64,000 bases of DNA from Akebia trifoliata (Eukaryota; Streptophyta; Magnoliopsida; Ranunculales; Lardizabalaceae). The position numbers and the translations under genes are program-made. Positions 20,912 through 35,497 of the stretch are shown in pieces; positions within the stretch are counted from its first letter, which is position 1; each line of letters opens with the position of its first letter. The notes beneath the pieces are model-generated. The model worked only from the letters and a program-made list of their open reading frames with translations, was not told where the DNA came from and did no database searches. The stretch covers positions 5,622,001 to 5,686,000 of the forward strand of contig CM030709.1 of assembly GCA_017979445.1 (NCBI GenBank), written 5' to 3'.

Positions 20912-21206
20912 GAAAGTTGCTATTGGCACCCCAACTTTTACTTATCACACCCGAATAAGTAAAAGTTGGGGCATCAATAAAGGTGCTTTTTTTTCTTGGA
21001 CTTTTATTTTTTGGGCTTAAGATTTTATATGAGCTTAATCATAATTTTAAACAACTAATGAAATTGTTTTGAGATTATAATTTGAGCCAAGCCTTTGTAA
21101 TGTTTGAACTTTGAAGAGAGTGTTTTTATCTTTAATTGGGGTGTAATGAATAATTTAAGAAATTGGGATGTAATGAATAAAAGTTGGGTGCCAATAACAA
21201 CTCTCA
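20912..21206. mobile_element. MITE with 'gttgctattggcaccccaac' ends
   Basis: The left end 'gttgctattggcacc-caac' and the right end 'gttgggtgccaataacaac' are inverted repeats. Internal copies of 'gtaaaagttgggg' and 'gtgtaatgaataa' add sub-repeats. The family has further copies at 16023-16150 and 3072-3178, with half-copies near 46490 and 52680. Confidence 0.75.
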
Positions 21207-21294
21207 AAAAATAATTATTCCCATTCATTTTGATGATCATGTTATTATTATTATTATTTACCATTTTTCATTAATAATTTGACATATAAGAAAA

Positions 21295-21605
21295 GAGTCG
21301 TGATTTTCTGACACAAAATTTTCATGAGACTGATCCTGAGCCGCCATCCAAGCACGAATACCTTAGTTTAAAAGAATATATTTGGTATAGAAAGTCTCAA
21401 ATTCAGGATCTTCTGTCACCCCCTTTGACACACACCCCTTGATGTGGCATGGGCTAGAATCATAGATTCTTCCCCTCAGGATACACAATTGTACGTCCCT
21501 ATAAATATGTGCAGTTGTATATCATGAGGAAAAGAATCTATGGCTCTAGCACATGCCACACCAGGGGCTTGTGTTAGAGGGAGACATCAAAAAATCATTA
21601 TTCAT
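21295..21605. mobile_element. Hairpin MITE, copy 1 of a pair
   Basis: 'gatgtggcatgggctagaat' plus 'catagattcttcc' face 'aagaatctatggctctagca' plus 'catgccacacc' over a long stem at about 21414-21600, with a short loop around 'ccctataaatatgtg'. The same element occurs at 28622-28850, and both copies carry 'cgtgattttctgacac' beside the left arm. A stem of this size could be processed to small RNA if transcribed; that is inference. Confidence 0.75.
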
Positions 21606-24824
<3,219 letters not shown>

Positions 24825-24838
24825 TTATATATATATAT

Positions 24839-25248
24839 TCGGCACCCAACCATTTACCCAACAATTTGCCCAACATGTTTTGTCCTACATAGGTTAGAAG
24901 TTTTGGAATAGGCTGATTTTTGGTGATGATGATCTCTATGGTGAGGAGATCATTTTCACCAAAAATCAGCCCATTCCAAAACTTCTAACCCCATCACAAA
25001 TGGTTTACAAAAAATGGACAGTTCACGATTTTTTAACTTGTAAACAAGGGGTTAGAAGTTTTGTAATGAGCTAATTTTTGGTGAGTATAATCGAAGTTTT
25101 GGAATGGGCTGATTTTTGGTGAGGATGATCTTCTAACTGTAGAGATCATCATTACCAAAAATCAATCTATTCCAAAACTTCTAACCCATGTAGGACAAAA
25201 CATGTCAGGCAAATTGTTGGGTAAATGATTGAGTGTTGAACATTTCCC
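24839..25248. mobile_element. Foldback MITE E2
   Basis: The outer inverted repeats contain 'catttacccaacaatttgcc' and 'catgttttgtcctacat', distinct from E1. The core palindromes and central spacer ('tggacagttcacgattttt') are those of the family. The right palindrome carries an extra partial repeat near 25070-25100. TA runs flank it. Confidence 0.85.
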
Positions 25249-25270
25249 ATATATATATATATATATATAT

Positions 25271-25498
25271 GGGGAAATGTTCAACACCAAACATTTTGGC
25301 AAAACATTTTTCAAAACATGGGTTAGAAGTTTTGGAATGGGCTGATTTTTGGTGAGGATGATCTCTATGGTGAGGAGATCATCATCACCAAAAATCAGCC
25401 TATTCCAAAACTTCTAACCACATCAAAAATGATTTACAAAAAATGGATGATCCACGATTTTTCAACTTGTAAACATGGGGCTAGAAGTTTTGGAATGA
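25271..25498. mobile_element. Foldback MITE E3, left half only
   Basis: It starts 'ggggaaatgttcaacacc', has one full palindrome and the central spacer, and stops at 'ttttggaatga' where a short TA run begins. The second half is missing. Its left end pairs best with the right end of the next element (E4), suggesting nesting or exchange between neighbours. Confidence 0.8.
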
Positions 25499-25511
25499 AT
25501 ATATATATATG

Positions 25512-25882
25512 GGTCCCGTTCAGCACCCAACATTTTGGCCAACATTTTAGCAAACCATTTTTGTCTTACATGGGTAGAGATCATCACTAAAAATCAGTCC
25601 ATTCCAAAACTTCTAGCCCCATGTTTCGAGGAGATCATCCTCACCAAAAATCAACCCATTCCAAAACTTCTAGCCCCATGTTTACAAGTTGAAAAATCGT
25701 GGACCGTCCATTTTTTGTAAACCATTTTTTATGGGGTTAGAAGTTTTGGAATGGGCTGATTTTTGGTGATGATAATCTCCTCACCGTTGAGATCATCCTC
25801 ACCAAAAATCAGTCTGTTCCAAAACTTCTAACCCATGTTTTGAAAAATGTTTTGCCAAAATGTTTGTTGCTGAACATTTCCT
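25512..25882. mobile_element. Foldback MITE E4, mosaic
   Basis: The left end is 'gggtcccgttcagcaccc', while the right end is the complement of 'ggaaatgttcagcaacaaac'. The left palindrome has lost one arm and kept duplicated 'atcagtccattccaaaac' and 'atcaacccattccaaaac' arms. The right palindrome is complete. The two unlike ends mark it as a recombinant. Confidence 0.8.
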
Positions 25883-25896
25883 TATATATATATATA

Positions 25897-26253
25897 GGAT
25901 GGCGTTATTACGACCCCCTTTGCGACACACCATTTTGTCTTATATGGGAAAAAATGTTTGGAATGGGCTGATTTTTTGTGAGGATGATCTCTATGATGAG
26001 GAGATCATCCTGGCAAAAAATTATCCCATTCCAAAACTTCTAGACCGTCCGATTTTTGTTGAAAAATTATAGACCATCCAATTTTTGTAAATCAATTTTG
26101 ATGGGGTTAGAAGTTTTGGAATGGGATGATTTTTTGCCAGGATGATCCCCTCATCACAGAGATCATCCTAAAAAAAAATCAGCCCATTCCAAATTTTTTT
26201 GCTCATATAAGACAAAATGGTGTGTCGCAAAGGGGGTCGTAATAACCCGACCC
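25897..26253. mobile_element. Foldback MITE E5, 'tattacgaccccct' subgroup
   Basis: The outer ends contain 'ttattacgacccccttt' and 'gcgacacaccattttgtctt', with a near-exact inverted copy at 26205-26253. The core is the common one but with 'tttttgccaggatgatcc' in one arm. TA runs flank the element. Confidence 0.88.
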
Positions 26254-26266
26254 ATATATATATATA

Positions 26267-26617
26267 GGGAAATGTTCAGCAACAAACATTTTGGCAAAAC
26301 ATTTTTCAAAACATAGGTTAGAGGTTTTGGAATGGGCTAATTGGTGAGGATGATCTCTACGGTGAGGAGATCATCATCACCAAAAATCAGCCCATTCCAA
26401 AACTTCTAACCCCATAAAAAATGGTTTACAAAAAATGGACGGTTCACAATTTTTCAACGTGTAAACTGGGGCTAGAAATTTTGGAATGGGATGATTTTTG
26501 ATGAGGATGATCTCCTCACCGTAGAGATCATCCTCACCAAAAATCAGTCCATTCCAAAACCTCTAACCCATGTTTTGAAAAATGTTTTGCCAAAATGTTT
26601 GTTGCTAAACGGGACCC
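26267..26617. mobile_element. Foldback MITE E6
   Basis: The left end is 'gggaaatgttcagcaac' and the right end the complement of 'gggtcccgtttagcaac'. Both palindromes are present, the first with a small deletion in one arm. TA runs lie on both sides. Confidence 0.88.
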
Positions 26618-26629
26618 ATATATATATAT

Positions 26630-27039
26630 GGGGGCGGTTCAAGGGCCATATGAGAAAACATATGAAAAAACTTTCGTTTTTCAAAATAAGAGTTAGAGAT
26701 TTTAGATTGAGCTGATTTTTTTGCAAGGATGGTCACTATGATGAAAAGATCATCCTCACAAAAAATCAGCTCAATCAGAAACTTCTAAATCCATCAAAAG
26801 TGATTTACAAATTAGGGATAAAAATTGATAAAAAATCGATGGTCCACATTCTAAATCACTTTTAATGGGGTTAGAAGTTTCAGATTGGGCTGATTTTTTT
26901 TTTTGGATGATCTTCCCATCATAGAGATCATCCTCACAAAAAATCAGCTCAATCCAAATTTTCTAACCCATATTTTAAAATTTTATTAAAAACGAAAGTT
27001 TTTACATATGTTTTCTCATATGGCCCTTGAACTTGACCC
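26630..27039. mobile_element. Foldback MITE E7, 'ggttcaagggccatatgag' subgroup
   Basis: The outer ends contain 'caagggccatatgagaaaac' with an inverted copy at about 27003-27039. The core is the more diverged 'gattgagctgatttttttgc' form. TA runs lie on both sides. Confidence 0.88.
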
Positions 27040-27056
27040 TATATATATATATATAT

Positions 27057-27362
27057 GGAAATGTCCAGCACCAAACATTTTGGCAAAACATTTTTCAAAA
27101 CATGGGTTAGAAGTTTTGGAATGGGCTGATTTTTGGTAAGGAGATCAAAAATCAGTCCATTCCAAAACTTCTAACTCCATCAAAAATGGTTTACGAAAAA
27201 TGGACGGTCCACGATTTTTCAACTTGTAAACTGGGACTAGAAGTTTTGAAATGGGCTGATTTTTGGTGAGGATGATCTTAGATCATCCTCACCAAAAATC
27301 AGCCCATTCCAAAACCTCTAACCCATGTTTTGAAAAATGTTTTGCCAAAATGTTTGTCAAAA
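27057..27362. mobile_element. Foldback MITE E8
   Basis: It starts 'ggaaatgtccagcaccaaac'. Both palindromes are present but each has lost part of its loop side ('ttggtaaggagatcaaaaat' and 'gaggatgatcttagatcatc'). The right end stops at 'tgtttgtcaaaa' before (TA)n, so about 20 terminal bases are missing. Confidence 0.82.
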
Positions 27363-27373
27363 TATATATATAG

Positions 27374-28279
27374 GGGGAGGGGGAGGGTTCATCAAGTAAA
27401 ATTTAAGAGGGCATGTCATCAATTTGAAAATACAAGGGATGTCTTGTACACTTGGAGGGGTGTGTCTAAGTCATCCTAAATATAAATTAAAAATGCTGGG
27501 TGTGCTATTAATTGAGAAAATTAATTAGGATGGTGAAGCAAATAAAAACAAAGTATCTTCTCAATAACCTACACATGTCACTGCCACCTCCTCACAACAC
27601 AAAATGATTGATTGTGAAAGGCTACATCACCATAAATTGAAAAATCACCATAAATTGAAAAAATAAAATAAAAAAACGACAAAGTTAATAATCCAACGTG
27701 GAAGTGTCAACTTCCCACCGTCCTATAATAGGTCCGAAACCCTCGAACACACCGACCAGAAGTTTCCAAACCCTCTTCACCCTAAACTTAAACCCTAGCC
27801 ACACAAAATCAATCATAGGGGCCTTGAAAATGTGAACCCTAAGTCATAAACATCCAACTGAGACGGGTCCCACCACATATGACCCCAAAAATAAGCCAAA
27901 GAGAGAGAGAGAGAAGGGTAGGTTTGTTTGATGGTAGGGTTAATAACAGGGCACATTTGAGGAATATGGGATCAAAGAAGTTTTCAAACCTAAGAAACAC
28001 AAATAAAGGAAAACTCTCTCACACCTACTTTTTAGGGTGAATCTCATGATTTTAATACAATAGTGGTATTAGGGGAAAGAGGCTTTCAAACCTAAGAAAT
28101 AAAGAAAAAGGAAACTCACATCAACTTTTATGGGTAAAATTCTTAGGATTTGGACATGATAGTGGGTTTAGATGGTATTGAATATGATAGACGTCTTATC
28201 CTAAAGATTGGGTTCGACAAAATAAATTTTCTTCGATTTAACTTTGTCTTATATTATTATTTACTTATTGATTGTGTTC
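27374..28279. other. Gene-free region with half-element
   Basis: About 27385-27475 resembles one arm of the long inverted-repeat family at 41640-42130 and 55778-56533 ('gtcatcaatttgaaaata', 'gtgtctaagtcatcc'). A (GA)n tract lies at about 27899-27915. No coding sequence is supported. Confidence 0.5.
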
Positions 28280-28610
28280 TTTATAGGATAAATTATTGTT
28301 TCGTGAGTTGAATATGACAAAATTTTGATTCCTACATAGTATTCATTTTAATTTTCAAAACATGAAAATTTATATCGTATATTTTTCAAAGTCACGATCT
28401 AGCTGATTTAAAGTAGTGAGATCGCTGCGCACCTATGAGATTGTCATTTTGAAAAAAAATAATAAAAAGAAACGATCTCACTACTTTAAACATGTGAGAT
28501 TGTCACTTTGAAAATTTTGTAATCTCGATCTTCATGTTTTGGAAATTAAAATGAACAGTTAGTCAATATGGGAATTTTGTCGAAAATTGATCATATTTTG
28601 GACAATTTCT
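28280..28610. mobile_element. Inverted-repeat MITE, family also at 31450
   Basis: 'cattttaattttcaaaacat' near 28345 faces 'atgttttggaaattaaaatg' near 28533, and 'agtagtgagatcgct' faces 'gatctcactacttt' in the middle. A related element with the same plan lies at 31450-31735. Confidence 0.65.
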
Positions 28611-28621
28611 TTTCTTTATAT

Positions 28622-28850
28622 TGAGGGTCGTGATTTTCTGACACCCCCTCTAACACACACCCCCGTATGCTCCCTAACATGGCATTGACTAGTAACCATA
28701 GATTTTTTTTTTTCCTTGGGACACAAAACTTTTCATTCCCATAAATATGTGTAATTATGTATCATGAGGAAAGTCTATGGTTCTAGCACATGCCACATCA
28801 TGGGACGTGTGTTAGAGGGGGGCGTTAGAAAATCATTACTCTTATATCAA
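28622..28850. mobile_element. Hairpin MITE, copy 2 of a pair
   Basis: The plan is the same as at 21295-21605. 'tctaacacacacccc' and 'aaccatagatttt' on the left face 'gtctatggttctagcacatg' and 'gacgtgtgttagagg' on the right. The left arm has gained a run of T. Confidence 0.75.
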
Positions 28851-29789
28851 TTTTCACCATCTCAATTCATGTTTTGTGAGTCTCTGTCTTATTCTTTTAA
28901 TAATTTCAAATTGTCATTATAATCATTTTGTTTTTTTTCAATTTTTCTTTTATTAGAGCTCTTCCTACACTCTTTTGAATGATTTTTTTTTTTTTTTTTT
29001 AATTTATTATAGAGTTTACCTATTCCTACAACACAATCTTCCTCTTTGGGGTTAAAATGATAAAGGAGGTAAGACAATAAAATTATAAGGGGTATTATTG
29101 AAAAAATGGTAAAAGGGTAAATACAATAAAGTTGAGAAATATTATTGTAAAAGAGGGAGAAGAGAAAAAGAAAATAAAATTAGACAAGTATTATTGAAAA
29201 ATGGGAGAAGAGAAAAATGAATAAAAAAGAAAATTTTTCTTTAAAGACATACAAGATTGAATCTTAACGGTCCAATATATTTATTCGTTCAGAGAGTAAA
29301 ATTGTGATGGATGATGATGACCTTCAAAACATAGGAAGATTAACAATGCCATATAACATTATTGGATTTTAGTGTTTTTCAACTTCATATCATTCTAGTA
29401 TTTTCGTCCATCCACCAAGAATAAATACACACATGAAACATGATACCTACCCGACCACTTTAATTAAATACACTTGGTGACCACATAAATATCAAAATTA
29501 AGGAGGAACCTTATTAAGGAATGTGACTAAAGCATCAAAAGATACTCTAAGATTTTTTAGTATGTGGTCCACATGATTTGAAATTCTAAAAGTACTTTGA
29601 TTCTCTAAATTTCGATCCTAGTTGATATTGTAGTACAAATTAAATTGGGAAATCAAATAATATTTTTTTTTCAAGTTTCTGAATGGTTAGAAAAATATTA
29701 ATGTACAAAACCCGAGTCCACTCTCCCCACCTTACAAAGAAAAGAATATTTCTTCATTCATTTTGATCAAGAATACCATCGTGAAAATC
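28851..29789. other. Gene-free AT-rich region
   Basis: Poly-T and A/G-rich stretches are present, and no recognisable gene or complete element. Nothing further can be supported. Confidence 0.5.
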
Positions 29790-29791
29790 CT

Positions 29792-30023
29792 AAGGGGTGG
29801 CTTAATGGTAATTTTGGATCCAATAAGCGGTGAGAATCCATAGGTTGTGTGTTCGATACCCAGTAAGAGCAATATTTCTTCGGGGCCACCCGCGAGGACG
29901 CTTCCTCACTTACTTGGTGAGTGTGATGTGCGGGCATTATACGTGCTCGAGAGAGGGATCCATATGCCTTGGCTACGATCGTAAGTCTGGACACCTTTTT
30001 ATTAAAAAAAACTAAAAAAAAAT
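29792..30023 (+). mobile_element. tRNA-derived SINE
   Basis: A box A-like 'ggtggcttaatggtaa' is followed by a box B-like 'gtgttcgatacccag', then a body with 'ggggccacccgcgaggacg' and 'gcgggcattatacgtg', and an A-rich tail. The A/B box order and spacing fit an RNA polymerase III promoter. Related copies lie at 35955-36075 (+), 53884-54106 (-) and 55145-55325 (-). Confidence 0.75.
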
Positions 30024-30589
30024 GAATAAACTCGTGAAAAAAAAAAAAGAAAAAAAAGAGAATTGTGAGAAAAGGTGAGTCGATAGATTCTCAAGCCATC
30101 GATGAAGCTTGGGATGGACATGGATGCACTAATGGAAGATTGGAAAAATTGGTGAATTAATAATTCAGTATTAAGTGGTTTAAGATATGCCATGTAGGAT
30201 TGTTTATTATTTTTATTTGATTAACAAATATCACATGATTTCAAGAATCATTTGATTACTGTGATGAAATCACATGAATACGTGAAATTTACATAGCAAT
30301 AGCTTGTTGCGTGTGGAATCATCTTGTTAGTTACGTAGTAATTAATGAAATCCATCTGAATGGACTTAAAGCTCGATCAAGTCGACTAAGCTTGATTCGA
30401 TTTCATGGTGGTTTGGCCCCAAACTCATTCGAACCTACTCTCGAAGTAAAAAAAAAAAAAAAATAATGGAGTCAACTCATAAACCCCACTAAGTCAACTT
30501 TAAAATGCACCGAGTTGGATAAGAATCTTGACCAAGTTATACAAATATATTTTAATAGTGTTGTGAAAAATAAAAATTATTTTAAATTT

Positions 30590-30765
30590 TATTTAGGGTA
30601 AATTCTTAAATAATTAACCAAGTTTTCGATATTTTTGAAATGTTAATGTTGACTCAACTACTATGTAATGTTGACAAAATTTTCTCAAATTGTCAATATT
30701 ACGTGATGATTTTGTCAACATTAACAATATTTTGAAAATACTAAACTTTGGTACTTCACCCTTTT
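30590..30765. repeat. Inverted repeat, MITE-like
   Basis: 'ccaagttttcgatatttttg' and 'aaatgttaatgttgac' on the left face 'gtcaacattaacaatatttt' and 'ctaaactttgg' on the right, with 'attgtcaatattacgtg' near the middle. The borders are uncertain. Confidence 0.55.
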
Positions 30766-31449
30766 ATTTAACCCATCAAAGTCAACTTGCAAGTCATACT
30801 CAATTTGACTAACTGGACATTTGTTCTGAGTTTTAAAACTATTGTCAATTTACGAACTCAGATTTCGACTACTTTTGCAATTGGAAGTTCATCCGCGAAA
30901 TCTTAAATTTTTTTCAGAATTATTATTTTTTATTATTTTAATTACATTATATCTACTTTTAGTATCTCAATTCACGTTCCTTTGGATAATATAATGAAAC
31001 AAAACAAAATTATATCTTAGTTCCATTTGCTCATTTAAAACTAAATTAAAATATTCATTTTTTGTTTTCCATACAAATATTAAATATCATTGAATAATTC
31101 GGTCCAGTTTTCGACCCAACTCAATTCATTTCATGATAACTCGGCAAAGTTGGAAAGTTGACTCGACAAGTGGGTCCCATTGAGTTTGGGAGCTAAGTCA
31201 CCATGAATTGGACTCATCCATGTTTTGAGTCGAGTCGACTCCATGAGTTTTAAAACTATGGCTGGGGAGTACCAAATCCCTCACCCCATGTTTAATACTG
31301 TTTGGGAGACAATATTGGTCCCAGGAACAAAATTGAGAAGCCAAGAGGATAGACAGGGAGATAGGGACGCTTTTAAAAGCTTGTAGTAATCTCTATTTTT
31401 TTTTTTTTTTTCCTTAAAAAAGGAACTGAGTGAGTGATGATAAATAAAT

Positions 31450-31735
31450 AAAGGGTGAATTACCATTTCGTGAGCTGAAAAGGAGTTATTTACGATTTCA
31501 GCTAATCGTTCATTTTAATTACCAAAATGTGCTTGTTTTCGTTTAAAAAAATTCAGCACGGTAACAAATTCAGCAGTTTTGAAGTGTGACTATTTCGCAG
31601 TTTAAAGTAACTATTTCCAATTAGTCACATTAAACCTGTGAAATAGTCACTTTAAAAACCTTTGAATTTGTTATCGTTCACGTCTTGTTAATTAGAATGA
31701 ACAGTGATTCATCAAAAGTTGATCATTTTTTCGTA
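31450..31735. mobile_element. Inverted-repeat MITE, family also at 28280
   Basis: 'cgttcattttaattaccaaa' on the left faces 'gttaattagaatgaacagtg' on the right, and 'gactatttcgcagtttaaag' faces 'tgtgaaatagtcacttt'. It lies about 200 bases beyond the stop codon of the AP2-type gene, so a long 3' UTR could run into it. Confidence 0.65.
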
Positions 31736-31943
31736 AATATCTCTATCTCCGCAAGAAATAAACATTGAAAAGGAGCATCAAGAGAACCATAGAAACTAAA
31801 ATAATCTCTTTTAGTAGAATTAGAGTGTTGTATAATGGATGATAATATGTGAAGTATATACCAGCTCTTCATATAAACATATATGACAGAGAAAGATGGA
31901 TGGATCAAAAGACCAACTTAATTGGTTGTTTTTGGTGGTGATT

Positions 31944-34900
31944 TCAGCTCCTGTAATGGTTGCATTGAGAGGTGGTGTTGTAATGGCGATGGTGGGTGGT
32001 TGTGGTTGTATTGGAAGAGTATTGTAGTGGAGGAGGAAGGGCAGCTGATGAAGAGGTGGTAATTGACGAAGAGAATCCTGATGATGCTGCGGTAGAGAAC
32101 AATGACATTGGGGTAGAACCGCTGCCACTTTGATCATGCATTTTCCATGCCAAGTTCGAGAGTCCTGACGAACCAATTTCAACCCTCTTCTCGATTGGAT
32201 TTTCTTGCTATAAAAAAGGAAAACGAAAACAAAATTAGTTTCTAGTGGTCAAGTAAATCATCAGATATAGACTTTCCAACTAGCAGGCCATAACTAAACA
32301 AGATTTTGTTTCATAGAAGTATTATAGATCAAGTGTTCAATAAACAAGTCATAATCAAAATAATACTTGTAACCTCAGTAGAATCCAAAAAATGTGATTT
32401 CCCATCCGATTTGAAAAAAAAAAAAAAAAAAATCTACAGATCCACAATAGCCAAAAAAGAAACAGAAGAAAATAAATAAATAATAACATAAAAAGTATAT
32501 TACTTGAGTGAAGATTGCTAGGATGAGGTTTAAACTGCTGGGGGAAGGCTATTGTGGCAAATCAAAATATAGTTGATCAAAGTTATAACAAAAGTGTGAT
32601 GAAATGCGAAGGAAAGTATTATAATTTCCTTTTTATCTTTCTGAAATAGGGAATCGATTTTGATTTCAGAGACACTTGCATAGTATAAACTGTAAGCAGT
32701 AAACTCAAATGTGTTACATGGTTCTTAACTTCTATAAGCTAGGGCAGACAGGTTGAGCAACAATTGCATTTTACTTCCTCCAGGAAGAAATTAAAAATAG
32801 TACAGATAAATCCAAAAGAAAAACTCTCACAATTGGGAGACTGGGTATACATTGGAGGGTACTCAGATGTCGTTATTAGGCCATGGGGAAGTTGTACACC
32901 CACTGTCACCAAAGGATTCCCCTCATGTAAGAACAGAACAGACGGCCTAGATTATCGATAGATTTTTAGATAAAAACATACTGAATGAGCGGTTCAATCC
33001 AATTTAAGTACACTTGCATGTAGAGAAACGGCTAAAGCTAGTTATGGTTCAACATCCTTGAGTTTTTAACTACAGCTAAAACTTTAAGCTAATTTCTCAA
33101 CAAGTTACATTAAGTGATAATATTTACAGTGGAATGATTTGACACTTGTTATTTCGAAATATCAAATGATGTAGAAAGATCTTAAGTAATTTTTGAATAT
33201 TACCTTTGCTGTCTTAGAATCATGCATGTTGAAAGTGTCACTGTGAAATTGGAAGCTCCTCACATTGTTGCTCCCCTTCGGGCCATCGGTAATAGAAGGG
33301 GGAGAAATCCTCAAATTCAGATCAAGATTGTGGGAGGTGTCTAAATAACAGAATCAACAAAATTTTCATAAATCAGTTTTAGATAAGAGGGTTTTGTTCG
33401 ATTGCATAGATACTAATACATTAAAGATAATAGGAGAACTTATATATCAAATAATACCTCCATTTTCAGGTTCAAGAATTATCTCCCCTTCATATGTACT
33501 CGGCTCAAAATTGGTGACTGCTTCCCTTCCATTACATTTGATAGCTGCCTTGTCATAAGCCCTGTTATCCAAAATACCAAAACAGAGATTCATGTTAGAT
33601 ACAAGCCCTTTAATGTTAGGTTACAAAATATAGAATCTAGGAGGGTAAAATTCATGATGAATGACCTTGCAGCTTCTACTTCACTGTTGAATAGTCCAAG
33701 ATATATATATCTGCAAGTAAGCATCATCTATTCATCAATGAAAACTGAGTTCCCAATATCTTAAAAATAACAACTCTGTGAGAAGTTTTCGAAACTCATT
33801 TTCGAGGTTATCGAATTAAACTTCAGACTTAATGGCTACTTGTTTACATCTTGATTGTAAATTCAGTTATGAAATATTTACTTCTTGCCAAGGAATTGGC
33901 CCATACGCGCTTCCCATCTACCGCATTTGTGAAGAGTCACACCTCTGTATCTCGAACTTCCCCTTGAGAAACCAGTACTATGGCGACGTAAAATGTGTAC
34001 GAATTCTTCCTTGGTCAAGTTCCCCATCTGAAAATCGATCAAATGAGGATAAACAACCAAACAAAAACCCCATCGAAATGAGCTAGACGGCTAGACCTCA
34101 ATTAGAAACAAAACAACTACCCTACCTCACCTGTTTCATGTCTTCAAGATAATCGCTGAGATTAAAATTGATGTCGGCCTCAACTCCCCTGAACTTAATA
34201 GCAGCTCGATCGTATGCCCTGCGATCGGGAAACCCAAATTAAGAAAAATTCACCACAAACAATAACAGATTTAACAAAAAATAAAACATAGATTTATTAT
34301 TTATTTTATTTTAATTTAATTTTACCTAGCAGCAGCATGAGCTGTGTCAAATCCACCTTCAATTTCCAAAAAGCCAACATCATCAGAAACATTATTAAAA
34401 AATTGGTGAAAATTAACAAAATTAACCTTCAGAAATCAAACACAGAGATTAACTACTTACCCAAATAAACCTGTTTACCACAATCCCTGTTCAAGAAAAC
34501 CAAAAAATTGGTTCAAAAATCAAAATCTACAAAATTAAGAGAAATATTTGAGTAGAATTTGCGATAACTAACCAAATATGCGATTCCCATCTACCAGTTC
34601 TTCGATAAAACGTAACTCCTCGATACTGAGAGCTTCGTGATCTCGGCCCTCGACGACTCTTGCTCACCTTCTTCTGCTGCTGCTGGAAGACCATTACGTC
34701 CGGCAGCACACCCACGTGTCCCTTCCCAAACGAGAGATCCAATTCACTCCAGCGCGGTTGCGATGATGAAGAAGCTGAAGATGGAAAAAGTTGCTCTGTA
34801 ACAAAACCCGATTGCAGAATCTGCTTCTCATTCTCATTCACGTTGTTGTTCTTCAAGATTCCGAAATCGATCGCATAGAGATCGCCACCATTGCTTCGCT

Positions 34901-35093
34901 TTGTTCGAGTAGAGCAAGAGTCCTCGAGTCCGCCATTGTTGAAAGCTTCGACATTAACGACTGAAGAATTCGAAGTTCCTGATTCATCCATTTGGCTACT
35001 TCTAGAACCTTCTGGAATCTTCTCCATCATCATCTCATCTTCTTTGCAAGTAGTATCGGCCGATTCAACAACAACATTAAGATCGAACACCAT
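31944..35093 (-). CDS. RAP2-7: euAP2-type transcription factor, TOE/RAP2-7 group
   Basis: This is a nuclear DNA-binding repressor of the APETALA2 lineage; relatives delay flowering and act in floral patterning. Exons in transcript order: 35093-34573, 34486-34461, 34356-34326, 34218-34131, 34027-33882, 33710-33666, 33561-33458, 33340-33204, 32207-31944. Phases agree and give 453 residues. The N-terminus has FDLN (3-6), an EAR-type motif. A basic KSRRGPRSR stretch (145-153) precedes AP2 domain 1 (about 156-211, [18 protein letters not shown]). Domain 2 is about 248-304 ([19 protein letters not shown]). LDLNLRIS (326-333) is a second EAR-like motif. The last exon has a miR172 site over AASSGF (406-411) and a Ser/Thr/His-rich tail. 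TOE1/RAP2-7 fits better than AP2 itself, but the exact orthologue is not proven. Confidence 0.93.
32072..32092 (-). promoter_or_regulatory. miR172 target site in the last exon
   Basis: Read on the transcript strand this is CCGCAGCATCATCAGGATTC plus T, the site known from euAP2 mRNAs, where the usual form begins CTGCAGC. The only change from the classical site is C for T at position 2, opposite the 3' end of the miRNA where mismatches are tolerated. The central and seed-facing bases are intact, so translational control or cleavage by miR172 is expected. Confidence 0.93.
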
Positions 35094-35146
35094 TTCTCCC
35101 CTAATTCCTTACAAAAAGATGATTCTAGAAGCTAAAGAAAGAAGAT

Positions 35147-35240
35147 TCAGAGAAGTTTTAGGTTTTTATACAGCATTTGTGGTTCGATTTGCAGAAATAG
35201 TTTCTTCTGTGATCTTCTTGATCTCTCTGTTACAACGCAT
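35147..35240 (-). promoter_or_regulatory. Two overlapping upstream ORFs in the AP2-type gene leader
   Basis: One uORF runs from ATG at 35240 to TAA at 35166 (24 codons, beginning MRCNREIKK). A second, in another frame, runs from ATG at 35176 to TGA at 35147 (9 codons). Both end before the main ATG at 35093. If transcription starts near 35460 both lie in the mRNA leader. The sequence is clear; translation is inferred. Confidence 0.5.
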
Positions 35241-35414
35241 GTCGATTTCCGAAGATCTGATCGAAATTAAGGAAAAAAAAGAAAAAAAAAAAATTCTCAA
35301 AGAAGAACTACAAACAAAACCAGAAGATTAACGAAGTTGTAGAATAAAATCAAGAACGAATCAAGTTGAGATCAGAAGATCAGAAACTTAAAGCCTTAAA
35401 ATAATTTCTCTCTC

Positions 35415-35497
35415 AGAGAGAGAAAGAGAGAGAGAGTCTGGCTTTCTATTTTCTACTCTACTAGGATTAGCTGCTTATTATAAAGATAATATTTATA
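35415..35497 (-). promoter_or_regulatory. Core promoter and (GA)n leader of the AP2-type gene
   Basis: On the minus strand TATAAATA occurs at 35497-35490, followed by CT/GA-rich sequence (GA repeats on + at about 35415-35436). This spacing is typical for a plant TATA promoter with a pyrimidine-rich leader, and gives a 5' UTR of roughly 370 bases. Confidence 0.4.

Noticed and set aside
34891..35331. Plus-strand open frame of 146 codons
   Set aside because: It is antisense to exon 1 and the leader of the AP2-type gene and has no domain; its length comes from the composition of the real gene.
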